Below are positions 5,585-11,510 of a DNA stretch of 11,510 nt, one piece after another. Position numbers and translations under genes: made by a program. Source of the stretch: Betaproteobacteria bacterium (lineage in GTDB: Bacteria; Pseudomonadota; Gammaproteobacteria; Burkholderiales; SG8-39); contig JAOUFA010000079.1 in NCBI GenBank assembly GCA_029858545.1, positions 1 to 11,510 of the forward strand, in the 5' to 3' direction. Every line of letters begins with the position of its first letter. The stretch's first letter is position 1. The notes beneath the pieces are model-generated. The model saw only the letters and a list, made by a program, of their open reading frames with translations. It had not been told where the DNA came from and made no database searches.

Positions 5585-6790
5585 ATGAGCAGCATCGCCA
5601 CGCCTCCCCCCGCGCTCCGCGCCGAAGCGAAGGTCATCGGGCTGGTGAGCCTCGCGCATCTGATGTCCCACTTCTTCGCCCTCGCGGTGCCGCCCGTATT
5701 CTTCCTGCTGAAAGAGGAGTTCGGCGTGAGCTACGCCGCGCTGGGCTTCGCCACCACCATGTTCTTCGTGGCGTCGGGTTTTCTGCAAACGCCGGCGGGT
5801 TTTCTCGTCGACCGGCTCGGCGGCCGGGCGGTTCTTGCGAGCGGTCTCGCGCTGTCCTCGCTCGGAATCCTGCTGGTGGGATTCGTGCCTTCGTACCCGC
5901 TGCTCGTCGCGGCGCTGATGATCGCGGGCATGGGCAACAGCGTATTCCACCCGGCCGACATGGCGATCCTCAACGCCAGGATCACCGCCGGCAAGCTCGG
6001 CTATGCATTCTCCGTGCACGGCATGTCGGGCAATCTCGGCTGGGTCATCGCACCGTTGTTTTCCGTGGCGCTCGCGAGCGCGTTCGGCTGGCGCGCGGCG
6101 ATGATCGCCGCGGGCGCGATCGGTTTCGCGGTGACCCTGCTGATCGCGCTCCACCCGCTGTTGCGCCACCCGGCACGCATCAGGCCACCACGCCAGCGCG
6201 GCGCGCTGGGCGACGATGTGAGGTTGCTGATTTCGGCGCCGGTATTGTCGTGCTTCTTCTTCTTCGTATTTTCGTCGGTGTCTTCCACCGCGATGCAGAC
6301 CTTTTCGATTCCCGCGATGGTGGGATTGTACGGCGTGCCGTGGGCGGCCGCCGCGGGAACCCTGACCGGCTATCTCGCCGGCGCGGCGGCGGGAACGCTG
6401 ACCGGCGGCTTCGTCGCCGCGCACACGCGCCGCCACGATGTCGTCGCGGTCGCGGGGATCGCGGGCGCCGTGCTTTTCATCCTCGCGCTAGCCAGCGGCG
6501 CCGTGCCGGGCGCACTGCTGGTCCTGACGACGACGCTTGCCGGATTCTGCCTGGGCTCGGTGAACCCGTCGCGCGATATCATCGTACGCGAGGTGACGCC
6601 CGAACATGCGCGCGGCAAGGTTTACGGTTTCGTCTACAGCGGGCTCGACCTCGGCTCATCGATCGCTCCGCCGGCGATCGGCTGGCTGATCGACACCGGC
6701 CAGTCGCGGCTGGTCTTCCTGACGGGCGCCACGGCGCTGCTGATGGCTGCGGCAATCATGGCGATGCTCGGCCGCCGGGCACGCATCTGA
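5585..6790 (+). CDS. MFS transporter, possibly fosmidomycin-resistance-like family
   Basis: This is a major facilitator superfamily protein of 401 residues with about 12 hydrophobic segments. MFS motif A between helices 2 and 3 reads GFLVDRLGGR (72-81). Other conserved-looking pieces are HLMSHFFALAVPP (25-37), GNSVFHPADMAILN (117-130) and GFVYSGLDLGSSIAPP (348-363). The hydrophilic central loop is at about 191-212. The N-terminal SHFF.L.VPP and GN..FHPA segments recall the FSR-type drug exporters, but substrate and direction are unknown. The start ATG lacks a clear Shine-Dalgarno; a 10-codon frame (5556-5588) ends in an ATGA overlap with it. The acyl-CoA dehydrogenase gene follows after 33 nt, so uptake or export of an acid that is later activated to a CoA ester is possible but only inferred. 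Confidence 0.9.
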   Translation: MSSIATPPPALRAEAKVIGLVSLAHLMSHFFALAVPPVFFLLKEEFGVSYAALGFATTMFFVASGFLQTPAGFLVDRLGGRAVLASGLALSSLGILLVGFVPSYPLLVAALMIAGMGNSVFHPADMAILNARITAGKLGYAFSVHGMSGNLGWVIAPLFSVALASAFGWRAAMIAAGAIGFAVTLLIALHPLLRHPARIRPPRQRGALGDDVRLLISAPVLSCFFFFVFSSVSSTAMQTFSIPAMVGLYGVPWAAAAGTLTGYLAGAAAGTLTGGFVAAHTRRHDVVAVAGIAGAVLFILALASGAVPGALLVLTTTLAGFCLGSVNPSRDIIVREVTPEHARGKVYGFVYSGLDLGSSIAPPAIGWLIDTGQSRLVFLTGATALLMAAAIMAMLGRRARI

Positions 6791-6823
6791 TCGACAGGCG
6801 ACACGATAAATCGACGTGCTTTC

Positions 6824-7981
6824 ATGACACCCGACACTTCACACCAGGAATTGCGCGACGCGATCCGCGCGCTGTGCAAGAGCTTCGACGCGGCGTACTG
6901 GCAGAGAATCGACGCCGAACGCGGCTACCCCGACGAATTCGTCGCCGCGCTCACCCAGGCCGGCTGGCTCGCCGCGCTGATCCCCGAAGAATACGGCGGC
7001 TCGGGACTGTCGCTGACCGAAGCGTCGGTGATCATGGAGGAGATCAACCGTTCGGGCGGCAACTCGTACGTCTGCCACGGGCAGATGTACAACATGAATA
7101 CGCTCCTTCGCAACGGCTCTGAGGCGCAGAAGAAGAAGTTCCTGCCGCGCATCGCCTCGGGCGAGTGGCGCCTGCAATCGATGGCGGTGACCGAACCGGG
7201 CGCGGGCACCGATACCACCAAGATCAAGACCACTGCGGTGAGAAAGGGCGACCGCTATGTGGTCAACGGCCAGAAGGTCTGGATTTCGCGCCTGGAACAT
7301 TCGGAACTGATGATCCTGCTCGCGCGCACCACCCCGCTCGCCGAGGTGAAGAAGAAATCCGAAGGCATGTCGATCTTTCTCGTCGACAAGCGCGACGCGC
7401 TCGGCAAGGGACTTGCGATGCGGCCGATCCGCAACATGGTGAGCCATGATACGAACGAGTTGTTCTTCGACAACCTGGAGATTCCCGCCGAAAACATGAT
7501 CGGCGAGGAAGGCCGGGGATTCAAGTACCTGCTCGACGGCCTGAATGCCGAGCGCATCCTGATCGCCGCCGAGTGCATCGGCGACGGCTACTGGTTCGTC
7601 GAGCGCGCGGTGAACTACGCGAAGGAACGGGTGGTGTTCGATCGCCCGATCGGCCAGAACCAGGGCGTGCAATTTCCGATCGCCGAGAGCCACATGGAGG
7701 TCGAGGCGGCGAACCTGATGCGCTTCAAGGCCTGTGCGCTTTACGACGCCAAGGCGGCCTGCGGCGCCGAGGCCAATATGGCCAAGCACCTCGCCGCCAA
7801 AGCCTCCTGGGAAGCCGCCAACATGTGCCTGCAGACCCACGGCGGTTTCGGCTTTGCCGCCGAGTACGACGTCGAACGCAAGTTCCGCGAAACGCGGCTC
7901 TTCCTGGTCGCGCCGATCTCGACCAACCTCATCCTCTCCTACCTCGCCGAGCACGTGCTCGGCCTGCCGCGGTCGTTCTGA
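6824..7981 (+). CDS. Acyl-CoA dehydrogenase, 385-residue type with shifted catalytic residue
   Basis: This is an FAD-dependent acyl-CoA dehydrogenase of normal length, expected to oxidise an acyl-CoA thioester and pass electrons to ETF. The N-terminal helical domain (1-120) contains ALIPEEYGGSGLSLTEAS; TEPGAGTD (123-130) and NGQKVWISRLEHSE (148-161) belong to the flavin-binding beta domain; QTHGGFGFAAEYDVER (337-352) is in the C-terminal domain. The medium-chain YEGT motif is absent: the aligned stretch reads LVAPIS (361-366), with Pro364 at the glutamate position. GLNAER (239-244) matches the isovaleryl-CoA dehydrogenase arrangement, which makes Glu243 the likely base. The protein ends GLPRSF. 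It follows the MFS gene by 33 nt and the next gene starts 2 nt after its stop. The substrate is not identifiable. Confidence 0.95.
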   Translation: MTPDTSHQELRDAIRALCKSFDAAYWQRIDAERGYPDEFVAALTQAGWLAALIPEEYGGSGLSLTEASVIMEEINRSGGNSYVCHGQMYNMNTLLRNGSEAQKKKFLPRIASGEWRLQSMAVTEPGAGTDTTKIKTTAVRKGDRYVVNGQKVWISRLEHSELMILLARTTPLAEVKKKSEGMSIFLVDKRDALGKGLAMRPIRNMVSHDTNELFFDNLEIPAENMIGEEGRGFKYLLDGLNAERILIAAECIGDGYWFVERAVNYAKERVVFDRPIGQNQGVQFPIAESHMEVEAANLMRFKACALYDAKAACGAEANMAKHLAAKASWEAANMCLQTHGGFGFAAEYDVERKFRETRLFLVAPISTNLILSYLAEHVLGLPRSF

Positions 7982-7983
7982 CG

Positions 7984-8877
7984 ATGTCCCGGGTGAGCAG
8001 GCGTTGGGCGCGTGGACTTGCCCTGTGCGCGGCATTGACCGCCTGCGCGGCGCGCGCCGAGCCCTCGCCCGGGATCGCGAGCCTCGCCAGCCTGATCGTA
8101 CCGGGCCTCGGGCAGGCATCCAACGGTGATTACGCCGAAGCCGCGGCGCACTTCGGCATCTATGCGGTCTCCACCTACAGCGCGATCCGCGCGTCGCGCC
8201 GACCGGACTTCATTCCGGAGAACCAGCGCTATCAGTTCAACTTCGAGTACGTCAACCGCACGACGCTCATATTCGACTACGCGGCGCGGCTATCGACCGA
8301 CACGGCACTGTATTCGTCGTACGGCGCATATCGCGATGCGCGCCGCAACAGCGATCGACTCTACCGCACCCCGGCACCCAGCGAGTCGCTCACCGATCTG
8401 GCGCTCGCGCCATTCTCGCTCGAATTCCTGTCGCGGCCGACGACCTATGTCCCGCTCGCCTTCCAGCTCTGGGGCGTGATGCACGCGCAAGGCGGCTACG
8501 GCATCTACCGCGGGCACGACGTCAGTCAGCGCGATCTGCACCTCTTTAACGCGACCGCGAACGAAATGACTGCCGTCGGCGAGGAGGCCTTCTTTCGCGG
8601 CGTGCTGAACAACAGTTTCAGCAACAGCTACGGCAACCGCTGGGGCCTGGGTATCTCCTCGACCCTGTTCGGCCTCGCGCATTCGGGCCAGGGGCAGACC
8701 GCGAGCATCGCGCAGGCGGCGCTCGCCGGCGCCTACCTGGGCTGGGTTCAGCAGCGCAACGACTTCGCGATCGGCCAGGGGGTCGCGATTCACTACTGGA
8801 TGAACCTGCTCGCGGGCATCTCGGCGATCCGCAACGGCGGCAGCACGCCGCTGTTTACCCTGCGTCTCGCATTCTGA
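7984..8877 (+). CDS. CPBP-type (CAAX-like) intramembrane protease homolog with signal peptide
   Basis: The protein has 297 residues. A basic, hydrophobic N-terminus (1-25) looks like a signal peptide. Two cleavage readings exist: a lipobox LTAC with Cys21, or ARA before Glu26. After it, SLIVPGLGQASNGDYAEAAA (36-55) resembles the PGxGQxxNG segment of small membrane domains such as DUF5683; this is a tentative match. The C-terminal half has the CPBP/CAAX-protease motifs: EEAFFRG (200-206, E200, E201, R205), FGLAH (229-233) and IHYWMN (269-274, H270 and N274). These are the metal- or water-binding residues of the Rce1/Abi family, all present. Substrate is unknown. The ATG is 2 nt after the acyl-CoA dehydrogenase stop, implying coupled translation, though function appears unrelated. 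The same frame stays open upstream inside that gene, but only this start gives a signal peptide. Confidence 0.82.
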   Translation: MSRVSRRWARGLALCAALTACAARAEPSPGIASLASLIVPGLGQASNGDYAEAAAHFGIYAVSTYSAIRASRRPDFIPENQRYQFNFEYVNRTTLIFDYAARLSTDTALYSSYGAYRDARRNSDRLYRTPAPSESLTDLALAPFSLEFLSRPTTYVPLAFQLWGVMHAQGGYGIYRGHDVSQRDLHLFNATANEMTAVGEEAFFRGVLNNSFSNSYGNRWGLGISSTLFGLAHSGQGQTASIAQAALAGAYLGWVQQRNDFAIGQGVAIHYWMNLLAGISAIRNGGSTPLFTLRLAF

Positions 8878-8947
8878 TCTTGCCGTCGTCGCGGCATCCG
8901 ATGCGCTACACTCGCCGCGCAGGCCTTACCCGCCGCTGCCGCGCACC

Positions 8948-10237
8948 ATGACCGCCCCCGCCCTCACCCTCGCCGAAAAACTCATCGCCCGCGCCGCCGG
9001 GCGCCGCGCGGTCAGCCCCGGCGAGATCGTCACCTGCAAGGTCGACCTCGCGATGTTTCACGACTCGAGCGGTCCGCGACGGCTCCAGCCGATGCTCGAG
9101 CGGCTCGGCGCGCAGGTGTGGGATCCCTCGCGCATCGTGCTGATCACCGACCACTACCTACCCGCCGACGACGAGGAAAGCCGCTCGATTCAGGCGATCA
9201 CACGCAACTGGGCGCGCAGCATCCAGCTGAAGAACTTCTATGACGGCATCGGCATCTGCCACGTGGTGCTGCCCGAAAAGGGCCATCTTCGGCCGGGGAT
9301 GCTCGCCGTCGGCGGCGACAGCCATTCGCCGACCGGCGGGGCGTTCGGTGCCTACATGTTCGGTGTCGGCGCGACCGAGATGCTCGGCGTCGTGGTGACC
9401 GGCGAGATCTGGCTGCGCGTACCCCACACGATCCTGCTGGAATGGAATGGCCGCTTCGCCGATGGCGTCTCGGCCAAAGACGTCATGCTGTCGCTGTGCG
9501 CGCGATTCGGTTTGGATGGTGCGCGCTACGAAGCCATCGAGTACGCGGGCAGCGCGATCCGAGCCTTCTCCATGCAGGAGCGCATGACGCTGTGCAATAT
9601 GAGCGCCGAACTGGGCGCCCAGACGGCGCTCATCGCACCCGATGCATGCACCCTGGAATACCTCGCCGCGGCCGGCGTACGCGAACTCGACGCCGCGCGC
9701 TGGCGGGGCGACCCTGGTGCGACGCCGCTCGAACACCATCGGTTCGATGCCGCGGCGCTCGAACCCCATGTCGCCGCGCCGCACAGCCCCGCCAACGCGG
9801 CGCCGGTGTCGTCGCACGCCGGCACCAAACTCGATATTGCCTACCTCGGCGCCTGCACCGGTGCCAAGCTCGACGACCTGCGCATGGCCGCGCGCGTGCT
9901 CAAGGGCCGCCGCGCCACGATCGAACTGATCGTCGCTCCGGCTTCGCTGAAGGACCGCGAGGCGGCACGCGCCGACGGCACGTTGCAAGCGCTGGAAGAC
10001 GCCGGCGCAAGCTTTCTCGCCACTGCCTGCGGCGCCTGCGCGGGCTACGGGCAGGGATTCGCGCCCGACACGAGGATCATCTCCAGCACCGCGCGCAACT
10101 TCAAGGGGCGCATGGGCGACCCGACTGCGCAGGTATACCTCGGATCTCCCTACACGGTCGCCGCCGCGGCCGTGGCCGGCAGGATCGTCGATCCGAGGGA
10201 AATGCTGACCCGAAGCCGCAGCGCGAGAGAGGCGTGA
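8948..10237 (+). CDS. 3-isopropylmalate dehydratase/homoaconitase-type large subunit
   Basis: This is the large, [4Fe-4S]-carrying subunit of an aconitase-superfamily hydro-lyase. At 429 residues it is near the archaeal-type LeuC/HacA form and shorter than the usual bacterial LeuC (about 470). Motifs in order: FHDSSGP (37-43), VGGDSHSPTGGAFGAYMFG (121-139), ERMTLCNMSAELGAQ (211-225), GACTGAKLDD (301-310) and ACGACAGYGQG (360-370), TARNFKGRMG (381-390), and SPYTVAAAAVAG (400-411). Cys303, Cys361 and Cys364 are the expected cluster ligands. The cognate small subunit begins 887 nt further on, after an acyltransferase gene. Isopropylmalate is only one possible substrate; homoaconitate-like or dimethylmalate-like acids are alternatives. 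The 70-nt gap upstream has a weak -10-like TACACT (8907-8912) without a usable -35 and no Shine-Dalgarno. Confidence 0.9.
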   Translation: MTAPALTLAEKLIARAAGRRAVSPGEIVTCKVDLAMFHDSSGPRRLQPMLERLGAQVWDPSRIVLITDHYLPADDEESRSIQAITRNWARSIQLKNFYDGIGICHVVLPEKGHLRPGMLAVGGDSHSPTGGAFGAYMFGVGATEMLGVVVTGEIWLRVPHTILLEWNGRFADGVSAKDVMLSLCARFGLDGARYEAIEYAGSAIRAFSMQERMTLCNMSAELGAQTALIAPDACTLEYLAAAGVRELDAARWRGDPGATPLEHHRFDAAALEPHVAAPHSPANAAPVSSHAGTKLDIAYLGACTGAKLDDLRMAARVLKGRRATIELIVAPASLKDREAARADGTLQALEDAGASFLATACGACAGYGQGFAPDTRIISSTARNFKGRMGDPTAQVYLGSPYTVAAAAVAGRIVDPREMLTRSRSAREA

Positions 10238-10241
10238 GCCA

Positions 10242-11111
10242 ATGATCGCGCGTGCCGGTGTCTTCCTGTTGTGGTTGCTGCATTTTCTTCCCTTCCGCGT
10301 GCAGGCCGGGCTCGGCAACCTGCTCGGCCTGCTGCTGCATGCTCTGGCACGCCGGCGCCGCCGAATCGCCACCATCAACCTGCGTCTGTGCTTTCCACAG
10401 ATGAGCGAGGCGGAGCGAACCCGGCTGGTGCGCAGGACATTCCAGTCATTCGGGCGTGCCTTCATCGAACGCGGGATTCTCTGGTGGTCGAGCGCCGCGT
10501 ACATCAGCAGCCTGATCCGCGTCGAAGGAGAGGAACATTTCAACGCGATCCGTGGTCAGCCCGCGATATTTCTGACCCCGCATTTCGTCGGCATGGATGT
10601 CGGCGGATCGTGGATCGCGCAACGCATGGACGTGGTCTGCGTCTACTCGCGGCAAAAAAGCCGTTACCTGAGCAATCTGATGCTCAGAGGACGCACCCGG
10701 TTCGGCAAGCAACGACTCTATTCGCGCCAGCAGGGATTGCGCCCCGTTCTCAAGGGGATGCGCGAAGGCATGCCGTTCATCTACCCGACGGACCAGGACC
10801 AGACCGTCAAGGACGGCGCTTTCATCCCCTTCTTCGGCGTTCCGGCGGCGACGATGACTACGGTGCCGCGCATCGCGAAGATGACCGGCGCGCGCGTCCT
10901 GCCCTGCATCACGCGGGTGCTTCCCGGCGGCGAGGGTTACCGGCTGACCTTTTATCCGCCCTGGGAAAACTATCCGAGCGGCGATGACATCGCCGACACG
11001 CGCCGGGTCAACGAATTCATCGAACAGCGGGTGCTCGAGATGCCCGAGCAGTATTTCTGGCTGCACAAACGGTTCAAGACCCGCCCCGCAGGCGAAAAGA
11101 GTTTCTATTGA
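10242..11111 (+). CDS. LpxL/HtrB-type lysophospholipid (lipid A) acyltransferase
   Basis: This is an inner-membrane acyltransferase of 289 residues in the LpxL/LpxM/HtrB family, which adds a secondary acyl chain to lipid A or related lipids. A hydrophobic N-terminal helix (about 4-36) precedes a basic RRRRR stretch. HFVGMD (114-119) is the catalytic HX4D motif with His114 and Asp119. YPTDQDQTVKDGAFIPFFG (181-199) matches the conserved DxD and FFG region, and QYFWLHKRFKTRP (270-282) is the family's C-terminal signature. The ATG lies 4 nt after the large-subunit stop, with AGAGAGG about 10 nt upstream. The small-subunit gene begins 13 nt after its stop, so it appears embedded in that operon. 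The exact lipid substrate is unknown: LpxL, LpxM and ornithine-lipid-type enzymes cannot be separated here. Confidence 0.92.
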   Translation: MIARAGVFLLWLLHFLPFRVQAGLGNLLGLLLHALARRRRRIATINLRLCFPQMSEAERTRLVRRTFQSFGRAFIERGILWWSSAAYISSLIRVEGEEHFNAIRGQPAIFLTPHFVGMDVGGSWIAQRMDVVCVYSRQKSRYLSNLMLRGRTRFGKQRLYSRQQGLRPVLKGMREGMPFIYPTDQDQTVKDGAFIPFFGVPAATMTTVPRIAKMTGARVLPCITRVLPGGEGYRLTFYPPWENYPSGDDIADTRRVNEFIEQRVLEMPEQYFWLHKRFKTRPAGEKSFY

Positions 11112-11124
11112 TTTCCGACACACA

Positions 11125-11510
11125 ATGAATATCGAGCGCACTGAAACCGGCCGCGCCTGGGTGTTCGGCGACAACATCGATACCGATGTCCTCGCCCCCG
11201 GCCGATACATGAAAGCAGGCATCGAGGAAATCGCACGCCACTGCCTGGAAGCGGTCGATCCCGCCTTCGCACGAGAACTGCGACCAGGCGACGTGGTGGT
11301 CGGCGGACGCAATTTCGGCACCGGCTCCTCGCGCGAGCAGGCGCCGCAGGCCCTGAAACAACTCGGCGTCGCGGCCCTGATCGCCGAGTCCTTCGCCGGA
11401 CTCTTCTACCGCAATGCGCTCAACCTCGGTCTTCCCGCGCTCGTCTGCGCGCACGCGAAGCGCCTGCGTCCCGGGGACCGGCTCCGGGTCGATGCGCAGG
11501 CCGGACGCAT
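11125..11510 (+). CDS. 3-isopropylmalate dehydratase/homoaconitase-type small subunit (C-terminus beyond window)
   Basis: The first 128 codons of a LeuD/HacB-like swivel-domain subunit; the frame stays open to the window edge. The usual length is about 160-200 residues, so about two thirds or more is visible. It starts MNIERTETGRAWVFGDNIDT, and residues 15-27 (GDNIDTDVLAPGR) are the family hallmark. The active-site loop is GGRNFGTGSSREQAP (60-74), with the catalytic serine in GSSR. Gln replaces the His of standard LeuD (SREHAP), a feature of archaeal-type/homoaconitase-type small subunits. The loop that discriminates substrates reads YMKA (28-31), with Lys at the variable position. It should pair with the 429-residue large subunit upstream. 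No Shine-Dalgarno is visible; the start is set by the family N-terminus. Confidence 0.92.
   Translation, partial: MNIERTETGRAWVFGDNIDTDVLAPGRYMKAGIEEIARHCLEAVDPAFARELRPGDVVVGGRNFGTGSSREQAPQALKQLGVAALIAESFAGLFYRNALNLGLPALVCAHAKRLRPGDRLRVDAQAGR

Noticed and set aside
6839..8119. A 426-codon minus-strand frame opposite the second acyl-CoA dehydrogenase
   Set aside because: It covers two convincing plus-strand genes and has low-complexity Arg/His-rich composition; it is a codon-bias shadow.
9158..10543. A 461-codon minus-strand frame opposite the hydro-lyase large subunit, and a similar one at 10446-11321
   Set aside because: Both lie antisense to genes with clear catalytic motifs and show no domain of their own.
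1..11510. Search for CRISPR arrays, transposase genes, integrase genes, tRNA or rRNA genes and toxin-antitoxin pairs
   Set aside because: No regularly spaced direct repeats, transposase or integrase motifs, cloverleaf-like segments or small toxin-antitoxin gene pairs were recognised by eye.

Overview
The window is a GC-rich stretch of bacterial chromosome. Gene content and protein signatures point to a Proteobacterium, most likely a Betaproteobacterium: an MdtAB-type RND efflux pump, an etfB-etfA-acyl-CoA dehydrogenase block, and an LpxL/HtrB-type lipid A acyltransferase, which implies an LPS outer membrane. No rRNA or tRNA gene, CRISPR array, insertion sequence or phage gene was found. The taxonomic call is inference.

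Layout. Genes on the left (1-5397) read on the minus strand; genes on the right (5585-11510) read on the plus strand. They diverge from a short intergenic region (5398-5584) holding a TATAAT hexamer on each strand and a 12-bp palindrome between them. Read from that centre leftward: etfB, etfA (1 nt apart), a 287-bp intergenic region with two related long hairpins and a promoter/operator candidate, a 605-residue acyl-CoA dehydrogenase, then mdtA and the first 37 codons of mdtB. Read rightward: an MFS transporter, a 385-residue acyl-CoA dehydrogenase, a secreted or membrane CPBP-type (CAAX-like) protease homolog, the large subunit of an aconitase/isopropylmalate-isomerase-family hydro-lyase, an LpxL-type acyltransferase, and the matching small subunit, which runs off the window edge.

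How the genes work together. EtfB and EtfA form the FAD-containing electron-transfer flavoprotein that takes electrons from acyl-CoA dehydrogenases. Two such dehydrogenases lie nearby, one downstream of etfBA and one across the divergent promoter region, so the centre of the window is an acyl-CoA oxidation module. MdtA and MdtB would form the periplasmic adaptor and inner-membrane pump of a tripartite drug exporter. The two hydro-lyase subunits should form one [4Fe-4S] enzyme, although an acyltransferase gene sits between them.

The most unusual signal is non-coding. The two hairpins between etfA and the first acyl-CoA dehydrogenase gene (3493-3543 and 3639-3689) have 21-22-bp stems with identical apical parts. 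At five stem positions both paired bases differ between the copies in a compensatory way. The imperfect pairs become G-U wobbles only on the minus strand, the strand on which the flanking genes are transcribed. Other points worth attention are the acyltransferase gene splitting the hydro-lyase pair, the missing usual catalytic glutamate in the second acyl-CoA dehydrogenase (with a likely substitute elsewhere), and a perfect 16-bp palindrome just downstream of a -10 candidate before the first acyl-CoA dehydrogenase.
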